Of a stretch of DNA of 64,000 nucleotides, positions 37,121 through 48,331 are shown piece after piece; the first letter of the stretch is position 1; each line of letters begins with the position of its first letter. The notes beneath the pieces are model-generated. The model made no database searches, had not been told where the DNA came from, and saw nothing but the letters and a program-made list of their open reading frames with translations. The position numbers were made by a program, and so were the translations under genes. Origin of the DNA: Riemerella anatipestifer (GTDB taxonomy: Bacteria; Bacteroidota; Bacteroidia; Flavobacteriales; Weeksellaceae); NCBI RefSeq assembly GCF_035666175.1, contig NZ_CP142016.1, positions 1,178,001 through 1,242,000 of the forward strand, given 5' to 3'.

Positions 37121-38404
37121 TTATAATCTATCATCATAGTACGAAAGAATTCCTTTCACATCGTACACCACTACATTGTCTTTTTTAAGCAGAGATAAAT
37201 CCAATGTCTTAAATTCTCTATGAGCCACCCCTAAAACTACGGCATCAAACTTTTGAGATGGTAAATTCTTAGTGCTTTCAATACCATACTCATGTTTAAC
37301 CTCTTCAGGACAAGCCCATGGATCATAGGTTGTTACTTTCACTCCAAAATCTTCTAAAGCTGCAATCACATCTACAATCTTAGTATTACGGACATCAGGA
37401 CAATTTTCCTTAAAAGTCACCCCCAGCATCAAGACCTCCGCATTATTTACAGGAATATCTTTTTTTATCATCGCTTTTACCACTTGTTCCGCTACATATT
37501 TCCCCATAGAATCATTTAAACGACGACCAGCCAAAATAATCTCTGGATGGTAACCATATTCTTGAGCTTTTTGAGCTAAATAGTAAGGATCAACACCAAT
37601 ACAATGCCCTCCTACTAAGCCTGGTTTAAATGGCAAAAAATTCCATTTTGTTCCTGCTGCTTCCAAAACTGCATGAGTGTCAATACCCATGAGACTAAAT
37701 ATTTTTGCCAACTCATTTACAAAAGCTATGTTGATATCTCTTTGGGAATTTTCAATCACTTTAGCCGCCTCTGCAACTTTGATTGTCGGAGCCAAGTGAG
37801 TCCCTGCAGTAATAACAGATTTATACAACTCATCTACTATTCTACCTATTTCAGAAGTAGAGCCAGATGTAACCTTTAATATTTTTTCTACAGTATGCTC
37901 TTTATCACCTGGGTTAATTCGTTCGGGAGAATAGCCTGCATAAAAATCTTCATTAAACTTCAAACCAGATACTCTTTCCAATACAGGAATACAATCTTCC
38001 TCGGTTACTCCAGGATAAACTGTAGATTCATAAATCACAATATCTCCTTTTTTTAATACTTTCCCTACAGTTTCACTAGCTCTTATTAGAGGAGTCAAAA
38101 CAGGACGATTATTTTTATCCACGGGTGTTGGTACGGTAATGATGTAAACATTAGCATCTTGAATATCATTCAAATCAGCAGAACAGTATAGCCCTATTTT
38201 TCCGGTTGGAAATGGATTTTCTTGAACCAATGCCGCTTGTAAAATATCATCTGCTACTTCTAAAGTGTCATCGTGCCCTTGATTGAGTTTTGCAACACGC
38301 TCCTTATTTATATCAAACCCTACCACAGAATATTTAGTAGCAAACAATCTTGCTAAAGGCAAACCTACATAGCCCAAACCGATAATAGCGATTTTATTTT
38401 TCAT
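37121..38404 (-). CDS. UDP-N-acetyl-hexosamine 6-dehydrogenase, TviB/WbpO type
   Basis: Oxidises C6 of a UDP-HexNAc with two NAD to give the uronic acid. The 427-residue protein has IAIIGLGYVGLPLA at the N-terminus, IITVPTPVD, ESTVYPGVTEED and GGHCIGVDPYYL with the catalytic Cys268. The sequence style is closest to TviB/VipA and WbpO, which make UDP-GalNAcA. The adjacent epimerase (16-bp gap) supports UDP-GlcNAc to UDP-GalNAc to UDP-GalNAcA, as in Vi antigen synthesis. The precise order of the two steps is not visible. Confidence 0.93.
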   Translation of the reverse strand: MKNKIAIIGLGYVGLPLARLFATKYSVVGFDINKERVAKLNQGHDDTLEVADDILQAALVQENPFPTGKIGLYCSADLNDIQDANVYIITVPTPVDKNNRPVLTPLIRASETVGKVLKKGDIVIYESTVYPGVTEEDCIPVLERVSGLKFNEDFYAGYSPERINPGDKEHTVEKILKVTSGSTSEIGRIVDELYKSVITAGTHLAPTIKVAEAAKVIENSQRDINIAFVNELAKIFSLMGIDTHAVLEAAGTKWNFLPFKPGLVGGHCIGVDPYYLAQKAQEYGYHPEIILAGRRLNDSMGKYVAEQVVKAMIKKDIPVNNAEVLMLGVTFKENCPDVRNTKIVDVIAALEDFGVKVTTYDPWACPEEVKHEYGIESTKNLPSQKFDAVVLGVAHREFKTLDLSLLKKDNVVVYDVKGILSYYDDRL

Positions 38405-38420
38405 TTTACTTTTTATTAAT

Positions 38421-39395
38421 TTATTTCAACCTCTTCCAATACCAATCCACTGCTTCTTCTAATCCTTGCTCAAAAATATGTGTTGGAGCATAGCCTAAAT
38501 TTTCTTTTGCTTTATCAATAGATGCCAAGGAGTGAGGAATATCTCCCAATCTATTAGGACCATGCAAAATCTCCACCGCCGCTATCTTTTCATCATATTT
38601 TGACAAATATTTTTTCAGCAATTCTGCCATTTGTTTAATAGTAGTCCTATCTCCTACCGCCGTGTTATAAACGGTATTTACAGCTTCCGGATTATCGGTT
38701 AACATTGCTAACTCATTCATCTGAATCACATTATCAATATAAGTGAAATCTCTTGAGTAACTACCATCACCATTGATGGTTGGCGACTGATAATTCATCA
38801 ACTGAATCACAAATTTTGGAATAACCGCTGCATAGGCTCCTTTAGGGTCTTGTCTTCTACCAAAAACATTAAAATATCTCAAGCCTATGCACTCCATACC
38901 ATAAGTACGACTAAACACATCAGCATAGAGTTCATTAACATATTTAGTAATCGCATAAGGTGACAGTGGCTTTCCAATAACCTCTTCTACTTTTGGTAAC
39001 GATTGGGAATCTCCATAAGTAGAAGAACTTGCTGCATACACAAAGCGTTTAACTTTAGCATCTCTAGCTGCTACCAACATATTCAAAAATCCCGAAACAT
39101 TAACTTCATTACTTGTAATTGGATTTTCAATAGAGCGAGGAACAGAACCTAAAGCGGCCTGATGTAAGACATAGTCTACTCCTTCACATGCCTCATTACA
39201 AATCTCTAAGTTCCTAATATCCCCTTCAATTAATTCAAATTTTTCATTCTTAAAAAAAGGTTCTATATTGTATTTATGACCTGTGGAAAAGTTATCTAAA
39301 ACTCTTACTTGATAATTTTTACTCAAAAAGTGTTCTGTAAGGTTCGAGCCAATAAAACCTGCCCCTCCAGTAATTAATATTTTCCTGTTATTCAT
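38421..39395 (-). CDS. UDP-GlcNAc C4-epimerase, TviC/WbpP type
   Basis: A 324-residue extended [20 protein letters not shown] is the NAD loop, AASSSTYGDSQSLPK carries the catalytic serine and SPYAITKYVNELYA gives YxxxK. The family interconverts UDP-GlcNAc and UDP-GalNAc, or the corresponding uronic acids. It directly follows wzc (11-bp gap) and precedes the dehydrogenase, the usual tviB/tviC pairing. Confidence 0.92.
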   Translation of the reverse strand: MNNRKILITGGAGFIGSNLTEHFLSKNYQVRVLDNFSTGHKYNIEPFFKNEKFELIEGDIRNLEICNEACEGVDYVLHQAALGSVPRSIENPITSNEVNVSGFLNMLVAARDAKVKRFVYAASSSTYGDSQSLPKVEEVIGKPLSPYAITKYVNELYADVFSRTYGMECIGLRYFNVFGRRQDPKGAYAAVIPKFVIQLMNYQSPTINGDGSYSRDFTYIDNVIQMNELAMLTDNPEAVNTVYNTAVGDRTTIKQMAELLKKYLSKYDEKIAAVEILHGPNRLGDIPHSLASIDKAKENLGYAPTHIFEQGLEEAVDWYWKRLK

Positions 39396-39406
39396 TTCTC
39401 AGGTTT

Positions 39407-41779
39407 TTAAAATTTATCCTTCAATTTTTGAAACCATGTCTTTTCATCAGCATTATATCCATAGCCATATTTGTTTCCATAACCAAAATTACTTTTACTT
39501 ACATCATTCAATACAAAACCTACATTCTTAATTCTATTAGCATTGATATTTTTATTAGCAAAATCTATCAATTCTTTATCTGTATACTTAGAGCGTGTTA
39601 CATAAACTGTTGCATCTGCTAAATCAGCAATAAGGAATGTGTCTGTTACTAACATTAATGGTGCTGTATCTATAATGACATAATCATAATTAGGTTTAAG
39701 CTGTTCCAAAAGCTCCTCATATCTACCGTTGGTTAAGAGTTCCGTTGGGTTAGGTGGAATACTACCTGAATAAATCACATCTAAATATGGGTTAAACGAA
39801 CTTTGATGAATAATAGTTTCCAACTTAGTTGTACTATCATACAAGAATTCTGTAAGTCCTGCTAATCCTCTTCTAGACTCATTATATCTCTGCAACTGAG
39901 GATTTCTGATATCTGAACCTATAATAATTACCTTTTTACTAGGAGTAGCCAATGTTAACGCTAAGTTAACAGAGGTAAAAGTTTTCCCCTCACCTTTAAT
40001 AGTAGAGGTTACCTGAACCACTTTACCCTTAGCTTTCTTAGGAAGCATAAAATTCATATTAGTAATCAAGATACGAAACGCCTCTGCCATTGGTGTTAAG
40101 TCATTCAACTGCACAATATCAGATTGACCTTTTTCTATGCTAGGAAGCTCTGCTATGACAGGAGTGTTAGAAATTTGTTCTATATCATGCTTAGTTTTAA
40201 TCTTATTATCAAGAAGTTCTTTTAAATAAATAAGTAGAAACGGAATAAGCAATCCTACTACTAATGCAACCAAAAGAACTATTATTTTTTTGGGAGCTAC
40301 AGGCTTATCAGAAGCATACACATTATCCATCACTCTAGCTTTATTACCTGTAATAGCAAGAGAAATAGCTGTTTCCTCTCTTTTTTGCAGTAATAAAAGA
40401 TATAATTGTTCTTTTATTTGTTGCTGTCTCTCAATCCCTCTAAACATTTTTTCTATAGCAGGAATCTTTGAAATTTTCCCTGATATTTTATTCTGTTCAC
40501 CTTGCAACTCATTGCTTCTTATTTGTAAGCCTGAGCGTGTTTTTTGTAAACTTTGTAAAATAGAACCTCTAAGGTTATTAAGCTGTTTAGATAGATTTAT
40601 TACAGCTGGATGTTCAGGAGTAGCAGATTCTAACAATCTATTTCTCTCCAAAACCAATTCGTTATAGGAAGCTATACCAGAAGATGCCGTAGGATTATCT
40701 AAACCTATTGCTGAAGGTAAAACTTGGTAAGATGCCTGTTTACTTAAATACGAAATAAGCCCATCTGTAAGTTGTAGTTGTGCATCTATATCAAGTTGCC
40801 TAGCTCTAGCTTCTGCAGTACTCTTTAAATCAAGTTCTGCTTCTGCCTGAATATCTGTAATTTTATTTTGAACTTTAAATTGTTCTTTTTGCGTTTCTAC
40901 ATCTCCTAACTCGTTAGAAATAATCTTAATTCTACTTTCTATAAACTTCATAGTCTCCTCAGACTGTGAGTTTTTATCTCCTATTGCATCAGCATTATAA
41001 GCTGTTACCAAACAATTGATAATATCTTTAGCTTTATCTATATTCGCTGATTTCATAGATAACCCTATAACTGTAACATCTTTATTAACAAGAGCCACAT
41101 TAAGCTCTTTTTGTAGCTGTGTTACTCTACTATCCCTATCAAGTATAGATATCTCCAGCTCATCTATATTACCCGCTTTTTTAGAATCAAAATTTGGGTT
41201 TTTACGAATAATAATATTAGCGAATGGTAAACTAATAGTTTTTCCAAATGTAGCACTCACTTCTGACGAGAGTTCATCCGATAGCAATGTAACCTTATTA
41301 TTTTCAATAGACAATTTTATTGGTTCTTCGAAAAAAGGCTCATCTTTTTTTTCTGAAACAATATTTACTATAATTGGTGAGGTTTCCCCGTAAAGTTCTT
41401 TTCTTCTAAAACCATCCTTGGCAGTAATAGAGGTTTGTAAGTTTTTTGCCTCTACTACAGTAGTCATCAGTTTTTTAGACTTAAATATTTCTATCTCATT
41501 ATCTATACTGTTAGTACTCATTCCGCCTAAGCCAGATAAATCCTTCAACATATCTGCCTCCATATTTCCACTACTACTTCCTTTAGTACCTTTGATAAGA
41601 ACAGATGATTCGACTTTATATACAGGAGTAGCAAATTTTAAATAAAAAAATGCTAAGACTAATGCCAAAGCAATTGAAACAACAAACCAAACCCAATTTC
41701 TCAAATAAGGCTTAAGAATCTCTCTAATGTTAATTTCATCTCCTTCTCCTATAGACAGATTAGATAGTTTTTTATCCAT
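39407..41779 (-). CDS. wzc: Polysaccharide co-polymerase with BY-kinase domain (Wzc)
   Basis: A 790-residue inner-membrane tyrosine autokinase controlling chain length and export. Transmembrane helices lie at about residues 30-50 and 500-520, with a coiled-coil-rich periplasmic Wzz domain between. The cytoplasmic kinase has [15 protein letters not shown] (Walker A), IGSDIRNPQ (Walker A') and YVIIDTAPL (Walker B). The C-terminal tail has a tyrosine cluster ([11 protein letters not shown]) typical of the autophosphorylation site. Adjacent to wza. Confidence 0.95.
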   Translation of the reverse strand: MDKKLSNLSIGEGDEINIREILKPYLRNWVWFVVSIALALVLAFFYLKFATPVYKVESSVLIKGTKGSSSGNMEADMLKDLSGLGGMSTNSIDNEIEIFKSKKLMTTVVEAKNLQTSITAKDGFRRKELYGETSPIIVNIVSEKKDEPFFEEPIKLSIENNKVTLLSDELSSEVSATFGKTISLPFANIIIRKNPNFDSKKAGNIDELEISILDRDSRVTQLQKELNVALVNKDVTVIGLSMKSANIDKAKDIINCLVTAYNADAIGDKNSQSEETMKFIESRIKIISNELGDVETQKEQFKVQNKITDIQAEAELDLKSTAEARARQLDIDAQLQLTDGLISYLSKQASYQVLPSAIGLDNPTASSGIASYNELVLERNRLLESATPEHPAVINLSKQLNNLRGSILQSLQKTRSGLQIRSNELQGEQNKISGKISKIPAIEKMFRGIERQQQIKEQLYLLLLQKREETAISLAITGNKARVMDNVYASDKPVAPKKIIVLLVALVVGLLIPFLLIYLKELLDNKIKTKHDIEQISNTPVIAELPSIEKGQSDIVQLNDLTPMAEAFRILITNMNFMLPKKAKGKVVQVTSTIKGEGKTFTSVNLALTLATPSKKVIIIGSDIRNPQLQRYNESRRGLAGLTEFLYDSTTKLETIIHQSSFNPYLDVIYSGSIPPNPTELLTNGRYEELLEQLKPNYDYVIIDTAPLMLVTDTFLIADLADATVYVTRSKYTDKELIDFANKNINANRIKNVGFVLNDVSKSNFGYGNKYGYGYNADEKTWFQKLKDKF

Positions 41780-41811
41780 TGTTATTGTTTTAATTCTTAT
41801 GATATAACTTA

Positions 41812-42618
41812 TTAATTTTTCCTAATAACTAAAGCCAAAATAGTAACAACAACTGATGCTATTGATATATAAATTCCTGTTTGAGGACCAAACATTGCTG
41901 CTGATTGTCTCGTTTTATTTGGCGCTACCATTACCACATCATTTTGTTTTAAATGATAATATGGAGAATTGATAAAGTCGGATTTTGTTAAATCTATATA
42001 AGCTTTAGTTCTAACACCATCTTGCTCACGGACGACAAGCACCCTATCCCTTTTACCATAAATAGTTAAATCACCAGCCAAACCTAACGCATCCACTATT
42101 CTAGTTTTTCCATCAGGAATAATATACTGTCCAGGTCTGTTTACCTCTCCCAAAACAGTAACTTTATAGTTAGCATACTTCACGCTTACTGTAGGGTTTA
42201 CAATATACCTTTTTAATTTATTGGATAGCTCTTGTTTTAAATCCTCTAAAGTTTTTCCATTAGTGTCTATTTTTCCTAACACAGGGAAATCTATGTATCC
42301 TGTATCATAAACCGTATAGGTAAATCCACTAATTGGTGCCTGATTTCCCATGGGACTATTCCCTTCTGCAAGGGAATAAGCTCCAAGTTTATTAGAAGGT
42401 GTAACTCCCTGGTTAAATGGTGCAACAACAGACATATCCTTTGCCGTTACCAATATAGATATCTCATCACCACGCTGTATAGTTGTCTGAGAAGCTCTTG
42501 TATAAGCATCTTCCGCTTGTTTTTCTATATCTTGCATATACTCTATATCATTTTTCGTTTTACACGAAAAAATAAAAAGTGACACAAACAACAACGTCAA
42601 GTAATTTCTAGCTTTCAT
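41812..42618 (-). CDS. wza: Polysaccharide export outer-membrane lipoprotein (Wza-like)
   Basis: A 268-residue lipoprotein. A signal peptide ends FIFSCKTK (lipobox cysteine near residue 19), a Poly_export domain covers about 45-175 and a SLBB-type domain with [20 protein letters not shown] follows. One C-terminal transmembrane helix lies at about 240-265. The length is shorter than E. coli Wza (about 380) but normal for Bacteroidota homologues. The ATG at 42618 gives the cleanest signal; 42627 is also possible. Confidence 0.93.
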   Translation of the reverse strand: MKARNYLTLLFVSLFIFSCKTKNDIEYMQDIEKQAEDAYTRASQTTIQRGDEISILVTAKDMSVVAPFNQGVTPSNKLGAYSLAEGNSPMGNQAPISGFTYTVYDTGYIDFPVLGKIDTNGKTLEDLKQELSNKLKRYIVNPTVSVKYANYKVTVLGEVNRPGQYIIPDGKTRIVDALGLAGDLTIYGKRDRVLVVREQDGVRTKAYIDLTKSDFINSPYYHLKQNDVVMVAPNKTRQSAAMFGPQTGIYISIASVVVTILALVIRKN

Positions 42619-42636
42619 AAATTTCATCTAATTTTG

Positions 42637-42644
42637 CAAATATA
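42637..42644 (-). promoter_or_regulatory. Candidate internal -7 box before wza-wzc
   Basis: Minus-strand TATATTTG matches TAnnTTTG, 18 bp before the ATG at 42618, within the 40-bp gap after the dehydratase gene. It could give wza and wzc their own promoter. No convincing -33 element is visible. Confidence 0.35.
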
Positions 42645-42658
42645 CAACTTTTAAAGTA

Positions 42659-44584
42659 CTATTTATCCAAACATTCAAATACCGAGTCATTACTTCTAAA
42701 CTCTCTAACTATCTCCTTCAAAATTCTAACCACCTCTACTTTATCTCTATCTTTAGCTTTCTCATATATTCTAGATGTTAATTCATCTATTTCTTCATAC
42801 AACATAACTGAGTCCTTAGAAATCATGATTTTCTCGTGATACGTAGGAAGGGTTTTTGTATCATCACTCAAAAGTTCTTCATACAGTTTCTCCCCTGGTC
42901 TTAGACCTGTATAAATAATTTTTATATCTACATCTGGCTCTAGACCAGACAATTTAATCATTCTTCGCGCAAGATTGAGTATCTTCACAGGTTCCCCCAT
43001 ATCAAATACAAATATTTCTCCCCCTTTTCCCATAGTTCCTGCTTGTAAAACAAGTTCACACGCTTCAGGAATGGTCATAAAATATCTCGTAATTTCAGGG
43101 TGCGTAATAGTAACAGGACCTCCTTTTTCTATTTGTTTTCTAAAATGAGGAATTACCGAACCGTTGGATCCTAAAACATTGCCAAATCTAGTGGTAATAA
43201 ATTTAGTCTGATTATCTTGTTCATTTTGAAGAGCTTGTACAAAAAGCTCTGCAGCTCTTTTAGAGGCTCCCATTACATTAGTAGGATTAACCGCCTTATC
43301 CGTAGAGACCATTACAAACCTATTAACTTTAAAACGACTAGACAAAAGTGCCAAGTTCTTACTCCCTTGAATATTAACTAGAGCAGCTTCATGCGGATTG
43401 TTTTCTATCAAAGGAACATGCTTATAGGCAGCCGCATGGTATACCATAAAGAAATTATATTCTTTAAATACCGACTCTAATCGTTCTTTGTTAGTTATAT
43501 CTGCCAGTACAAATTCAAACCTAATATTAGGGTAGTTTTCCTCCACCTCCAGCTGTATTTCATGCAAAGGAGTTTCTGCTTGGTCTAGAACAACTATTAA
43601 CGAAGGTTCAAACTGTGCTACTTGCCTTACTATTTCACTACCTATAGATCCCGCACCTCCAGTAACTAAAACCGTTTTTTGGTAGTGTCTTTTCTTAACT
43701 TCTTCATTCTCTATAACAATAGGCTTTCTATTAAGTAAATCTTCTATTTGGAGATTTTTAATATTCCCCCCATCGTTTCTCAACTTTTGAACGGTTGGAG
43801 ATTTGAACACCTTTAAATCTTTTTCTAAAAATAAATTAACCCATTCTGTAAGCTCTTCCCTAGAAGCTATATTACTCCCTATCAACACTCCATCTATCCC
43901 TAAATATTCCTTAGTATTTTTTTCTAAAAAATCTCTGGTATAAATTCTCTTCCCCAAGAGTTTGGCTTTCCTTGAATCCTTTCGATCAGTAATAAACCCG
44001 ACGACCTCGTATGGTAAAAAAGGATTACCCATCACCGCTTTTGCAATAGCAACCGACTCTTCTCCTATTCCCAATAGTAATATTTTTTTTCTTAAGTAGC
44101 TTCTCCTGTATTTTTTTGCCCATTGAAAAATTTCCTTCACTACCAACCTAAAAACAAAGAGAACCGTAAAAGAAATACAGAAATATATCAGAAGGATGGG
44201 AAACAGTAGTAATTTCTGTTTAAAAAAGAAAAAATATATGTAAGTAACTGTACCTAAAGTAAAAACTGTGCAAAAACTAGCTAATAAAATTTTAGATAAA
44301 TCTACAAAGGTGGAATGTCTAATAATCCCCGAGTAAGTACGAAACAAGAACATAAAAAAGATATTTACACCTACGACAACCGCATACTTCTGGTAAATAC
44401 TAAGTACATAGGGATAACTTACAGAAGACAGTTTACCCACCACCCCATAGGACAACATAAGCGAAACTATCAAAAACAAAACATCTATGAGAAGTACCAT
44501 CCATCTAGGCAAATACCTAATATTAGAAAGACTAATCATATTATCCCCTACGTAGATCTTATTTTTCAGTTCACTAAAGTTCAT
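42659..44584 (-). CDS. Membrane-bound nucleotide-sugar 4,6-dehydratase, WbpM/PglF/CapD type
   Basis: A 641-residue two-part protein. Four to five transmembrane helices fill residues 20-150, then a CoA-binding-like domain, then a catalytic SDR domain from about 310 (TGGAGSIGSEIVRQV). The catalytic stretch STDKAVNPTNVMGASKRA has Met in place of the usual SDR Tyr of YxxxK, characteristic of WbpM/PglF enzymes. These convert UDP-GlcNAc to the UDP-4-keto-6-deoxy sugar, the substrate for the aminotransferase at 19660. First gene of the minus-strand locus. Confidence 0.93.
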   Translation of the reverse strand: MNFSELKNKIYVGDNMISLSNIRYLPRWMVLLIDVLFLIVSLMLSYGVVGKLSSVSYPYVLSIYQKYAVVVGVNIFFMFLFRTYSGIIRHSTFVDLSKILLASFCTVFTLGTVTYIYFFFFKQKLLLFPILLIYFCISFTVLFVFRLVVKEIFQWAKKYRRSYLRKKILLLGIGEESVAIAKAVMGNPFLPYEVVGFITDRKDSRKAKLLGKRIYTRDFLEKNTKEYLGIDGVLIGSNIASREELTEWVNLFLEKDLKVFKSPTVQKLRNDGGNIKNLQIEDLLNRKPIVIENEEVKKRHYQKTVLVTGGAGSIGSEIVRQVAQFEPSLIVVLDQAETPLHEIQLEVEENYPNIRFEFVLADITNKERLESVFKEYNFFMVYHAAAYKHVPLIENNPHEAALVNIQGSKNLALLSSRFKVNRFVMVSTDKAVNPTNVMGASKRAAELFVQALQNEQDNQTKFITTRFGNVLGSNGSVIPHFRKQIEKGGPVTITHPEITRYFMTIPEACELVLQAGTMGKGGEIFVFDMGEPVKILNLARRMIKLSGLEPDVDIKIIYTGLRPGEKLYEELLSDDTKTLPTYHEKIMISKDSVMLYEEIDELTSRIYEKAKDRDKVEVVRILKEIVREFRSNDSVFECLDK

Positions 44585-44609
44585 TTTTCAACCATACTAA
44601 TTTGTCGCA

Positions 44610-44617
44610 CAAAAGTA
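44610..44617 (-). promoter_or_regulatory. Candidate -7 box at the head of the polysaccharide locus
   Basis: Minus-strand TACTTTTG matches TAnnTTTG, 26 bp upstream of the dehydratase ATG, in the 76-bp gap after recX. No clear -33 TTTG at standard spacing. Confidence 0.4.
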
Positions 44618-44660
44618 GTAAATTTAAGTATTCCCATAGATATTAAAAATCAGTTTTCAT

Positions 44661-45161
44661 TTATTTATTTTCATTATAAAGAACTACCCCCCCATTAAAA
44701 TATTGATTTACAGATACTTGAACAACATCTGATTCATACCCTTTTCCTAGCAAGTATCTAACAGCTCGTTGCTTTTTTTCAAAATCAGTGCCACTTTTTA
44801 AACTATTGATATATTTTTCAGTTAATTTATTCAGTACGTCAAGATACTCTTCCTCGTCAATTTCCATCATCGCCATATTTATCAGCTTTTCGGACACTCC
44901 TTTAAATTTAAGATGATTGGCAATTTTTTTTCGCCCCCAGCTTTTATGATAAAACTTCCCTCTCACATAACTTCTTGCGAAGCGTTCCTCATTGAGAAAG
45001 TTTTCTCTCATAAGATAAAGCAAAATTTCATCTTTAGCTTCGGGAATAAGCATAAATTCTCGCATTTTTTGTTCCACCTCTTGATGACAACGGTCTTGAT
45101 AGGTACAATAATTTACCATCTTTAGTTTAATTTCGTCAAAAGTGAACAATTTTTTCTCCAT
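44661..45161 (-). CDS. recX: Regulatory protein RecX
   Basis: A 166-residue RecX-family protein, a modulator of RecA filaments. The three-helix repeats are recognisable: NYCTYQDRCHQEVEQKM, NEERFARSYVRGKFYHKSWGRKKIANHL (the most conserved block) and a C-terminal RAVRYLLGKGYESDVV. The frame opens with TTG at 45170, then ATGs at 45167 and 45161; the last gives the usual short N-terminus. It lies between glyA and the polysaccharide locus. Confidence 0.9.
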   Translation of the reverse strand: MEKKLFTFDEIKLKMVNYCTYQDRCHQEVEQKMREFMLIPEAKDEILLYLMRENFLNEERFARSYVRGKFYHKSWGRKKIANHLKFKGVSEKLINMAMMEIDEEEYLDVLNKLTEKYINSLKSGTDFEKKQRAVRYLLGKGYESDVVQVSVNQYFNGGVVLYNENK

Positions 45162-45178
45162 AAACATCAAAGCAAAAA

Positions 45179-45208
45179 ATTTCGAAGGTAAATCATTACC
45201 TCCGAAAT
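45179..45208 (-). terminator. glyA terminator
   Basis: A 12-bp stem with one mismatch (arms beginning ATTTCG and ending CGAAAT) around the loop ATCA. On the minus strand it is followed by a T-run, just beyond the glyA stop. Confidence 0.75.
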
Positions 45209-45233
45209 ATTATATTACACTTATTAAAAATAA

Positions 45234-46502
45234 TTAGTACTGAAATAACGGTCTACTAGACATCAGATCATTCACTTGCTTTTTAACCTCTTCTAAAACA
45301 GAATCATTATTAAGATTAGAAACCACTTTAGAAATTAGTTCAGCTACGGAATCCATATCGTTTTCTTTAAGTCCTCTAGTGGTAATTGCAGGAGTTCCCA
45401 ATCTGATGCCCGAAGTAATGAACGCTGATTTATCATCAAACGGCACCATATTCTTATTACAAGTAATATCTGCTTTTACTAAGGCTTTTTCTGTCTCCTT
45501 ACCGTTAACACCTTTATTACGAAGGTCTACCAACATAAGATGATTATCTGTTCCTCCACCTACGATTTCAAACCCTCTATCTATTAAAGCATTAGCCAAA
45601 GCCCTTGCATTAGCCACTACTTGTTTAGCGTAGGTTTCAAATTTACCATCTATCGCCTCTCCAAAAGCTACTGCTTTAGCCGCTATTACATGCTCTAGCG
45701 GACCGCCTTGTATCCCTGGAAATACCGCACTATCTAGTACTGCACTCATCATTTTGGTTTCTCCTTTAGGTGTTTTATGACCATAAGGATTTTCAAAATT
45801 TTTACCTAACATTATCAAACCTCCTCTAGGTCCTCTTAAAGTTTTGTGTGTAGTAGTAGTTACCACATCGCAGTAAGGAAACGGAGAACTTAATAAACCT
45901 TTAGCAACCAATCCTGCAGGGTGTGCAATATCTGCCCAAAGTGTAGCTCCTACCTCATCTGCTACCTCACGAAATTTAGCATAATCTAAATCACGAGAAT
46001 ACGCCGAATATCCTGCTATAATAAGTTTTGGCTTTACTTCTAAGGCTTTCTGACGCATAGCTTCGTAATCTATCAGCCCTGTTTCTCTTTCTACACCATA
46101 GAACTGTGCATTGTATTGTATTCCTGAAAAGTTGACAAACGAACCGTGCGTTAAATGCCCTCCCATTGATAAATCTAATCCCAATATTGTATCTCCAGGT
46201 TTAAGACACGCTAAATAGATAGCTGCATTAGCTTGCGAACCAGAATGTGGCTGAACGTTAGCATATTCTACTCCAAATAGTTGTTTTGCTCTATCTATCG
46301 CTAATTTCTCTACTTCATCAACAACCTCACAACCACCATAGTAGCGTCTTCCTGGATAGCCTTCAGCATATTTATTAGTAAGAACACTTCCCATAGCTTT
46401 CATCACTTCATCAGAAACAAAGTTTTCAGAAGCAATTAGCTCTATACCATGTGTTTGGCGTGCTCTTTCTTGCTCTATCAAATCAAAAATTACATCTCTC
46501 AT
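45234..46502 (-). CDS. glyA: Serine hydroxymethyltransferase GlyA
   Basis: PLP enzyme interconverting serine and glycine with tetrahydrofolate and feeding one-carbon metabolism. The 422-residue protein shows [25 protein letters not shown], the PLP lysine in [16 protein letters not shown] and [11 protein letters not shown]. All are diagnostic. Transcribed alone, with its own terminator and promoter box. folD, another one-carbon gene, lies 3 kb away on the other strand. Confidence 0.98.
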   Translation of the reverse strand: MRDVIFDLIEQERARQTHGIELIASENFVSDEVMKAMGSVLTNKYAEGYPGRRYYGGCEVVDEVEKLAIDRAKQLFGVEYANVQPHSGSQANAAIYLACLKPGDTILGLDLSMGGHLTHGSFVNFSGIQYNAQFYGVERETGLIDYEAMRQKALEVKPKLIIAGYSAYSRDLDYAKFREVADEVGATLWADIAHPAGLVAKGLLSSPFPYCDVVTTTTHKTLRGPRGGLIMLGKNFENPYGHKTPKGETKMMSAVLDSAVFPGIQGGPLEHVIAAKAVAFGEAIDGKFETYAKQVVANARALANALIDRGFEIVGGGTDNHLMLVDLRNKGVNGKETEKALVKADITCNKNMVPFDDKSAFITSGIRLGTPAITTRGLKENDMDSVAELISKVVSNLNNDSVLEEVKKQVNDLMSSRPLFQY

Positions 46503-46537
46503 ATTTTATCTTTTTAGTATCTAAATTTATAAAGTTC

Positions 46538-46545
46538 CAAATTTA
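46538..46545 (-). promoter_or_regulatory. Candidate -7 box of glyA
   Basis: Minus-strand TAAATTTG matches TAnnTTTG, 36 bp upstream of the glyA ATG. Confidence 0.4.
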
Positions 46546-46653
46546 ATAAAATCCCAACATTCTCATAGTGTACTTTCAAAATATTTTTTACAATACTATT
46601 TTTAAAGACTAAGCAACCTTTAGAAAAAAGCGATAAATCAATCTATATTTTCT

Positions 46654-46661
46654 TAAATTTG
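46654..46661 (+). promoter_or_regulatory. Candidate -7 box of pgi
   Basis: TAAATTTG matches TAnnTTTG, 22 bp before the pgi ATG. Confidence 0.45.
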
Positions 46662-46682
46662 CAAGAATTAAAATGACATAAT

Positions 46683-48320
46683 ATGCTACCTAAAATAAAT
46701 CCCACACATACAACAGCTTGGCAAAAATTAACTTCTCATTTTGATCGAAACGATTTTGACCTTAGAGAATTATTTAATACTCCTAATAGATTTAATGAGT
46801 TTTCTATCAAAAAGGAGAATTTCCTATTTGATTACTCCAAAAATCTCATTAACGAAGAAACCAAGCAATTACTCATCAATCTAGCTAAGGAAGTCAAACT
46901 CAAGGAGGCGATAGATAGTATGTTTTCTGGAGAAAAAATCAACGAAACTGAACAAAGAGCGGTTCTACATACTGCTTTGAGAGATTTTTCAGACAGAGAA
47001 ATAATAGTGGACGGAGAAAACATCAAACCAAAAATACAGAAAGTATTGCAGCAGATGAAACACTTTTCAGAAGCTGTAATTTCAGGTAAACACAAAGGTT
47101 TTTCGGATAAAGAAATCACCGATATAGTAAATATTGGCATTGGAGGTTCAGACCTTGGACCTGTAATGGTTTGCTCTGCTCTAAAGCATTTTAAGACAAG
47201 GCTTAATGTTCACTTCGTTTCTAATGTGGACGGAAATCATTTGGCTGAAACTTTAAAAAACCTCAATCCCGAAACCACTCTTTTCATCATTGCTTCTAAA
47301 ACTTTCACTACACAAGAGACGATGACCAACGCACTTTCTGCGAAGGAATGGTTCTTAAAAGCAGGAAAAGAAGAAGAGGTGGCTAAACATTTCGTGGCAT
47401 TATCTACCAATATTGAAGCGGTTAAAAGTTTTGGTATTTCGGAAGAAAATATTTTTGAGTTTTGGGACTGGGTTGGTGGTAGATACTCTTTATGGAGTGC
47501 TATTGGTCTTAGCATTACGCTATCCATTGGTTATGATAATTTTGAAGCTTTATTAAAAGGAGCCTACGACACCGACACTCACTTTAAAAACACTGAATTT
47601 GAACACAATATCCCTGTGATTATGGGATTGCTTGGCGTTTGGTACCGTAATTTCTATGCTTCTACTAGCTACGCTGTGTTGCCTTATTCGCAATATCTAG
47701 ACCGTTTTCCTGCTTACCTACAACAAGGCGATATGGAAAGTAACGGAAAGTCTGTGGACAGAAATGGAGATTTTGTGGAGTATCAAACTGGTCCTATTAT
47801 ATGGGGAGAACCGGGTACTAATGGACAACACGCCTTTTACCAGCTCATCCATCAAGGTACAGAACTTATTCCGTCGGATTTTATTGCTTACACTCAATCT
47901 TGCAATAAAGTAGCCGACCATCAAGAAAAACTCTTAGCTAACTTTTTTGCCCAGACCGAAGCCCTTGCTTTCGGTAAAACCGAGGAAGAAGCTAAAGCCG
48001 AGCTAGAACAACAAGGGAAAAGCAAAGAAGAAATTAAAGCACTCCTTAACCATAAAATATTCTTAGGAAATATTCCTACCAATTCTTTCTTATTTAAAGA
48101 ACTTACACCGTTCTCTTTAGGACAACTAATTGCTTTGTACGAGCATAAGATTTTCGTTCAGGGTGTTATTTGGAACATCTTTAGTTTTGACCAATTCGGT
48201 GTGGAACTCGGTAAAGTTTTGGCAGGAAATATTTTAACGGAACTGAAATCATCAGAAATTACCCAGTCTCACGACAGTTCCACCAATGGTTTAATCAATT
48301 ATTTTAAAGACAACCGATAA
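46683..48320 (+). CDS. pgi: Glucose-6-phosphate isomerase
   Basis: Interconverts glucose-6-phosphate and fructose-6-phosphate. The 545-residue protein has [14 protein letters not shown], the [14 protein letters not shown] phosphate-binding stretch, [15 protein letters not shown], and the PGI signature region [12 protein letters not shown]. The catalytic segment [15 protein letters not shown] is intact. The gene ends 11 bp before the first IS982 insertion, which does not damage it. Confidence 0.98.
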   Translation: MLPKINPTHTTAWQKLTSHFDRNDFDLRELFNTPNRFNEFSIKKENFLFDYSKNLINEETKQLLINLAKEVKLKEAIDSMFSGEKINETEQRAVLHTALRDFSDREIIVDGENIKPKIQKVLQQMKHFSEAVISGKHKGFSDKEITDIVNIGIGGSDLGPVMVCSALKHFKTRLNVHFVSNVDGNHLAETLKNLNPETTLFIIASKTFTTQETMTNALSAKEWFLKAGKEEEVAKHFVALSTNIEAVKSFGISEENIFEFWDWVGGRYSLWSAIGLSITLSIGYDNFEALLKGAYDTDTHFKNTEFEHNIPVIMGLLGVWYRNFYASTSYAVLPYSQYLDRFPAYLQQGDMESNGKSVDRNGDFVEYQTGPIIWGEPGTNGQHAFYQLIHQGTELIPSDFIAYTQSCNKVADHQEKLLANFFAQTEALAFGKTEEEAKAELEQQGKSKEEIKALLNHKIFLGNIPTNSFLFKELTPFSLGQLIALYEHKIFVQGVIWNIFSFDQFGVELGKVLAGNILTELKSSEITQSHDSSTNGLINYFKDNR

Positions 48321-48331
48321 TCTTCAATACA

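Noticed and set aside
45234-46502. A glyA-folD one-carbon operon
   Set aside because: The genes are on opposite strands and separated by pgi and an IS element; proximity is probably incidental.
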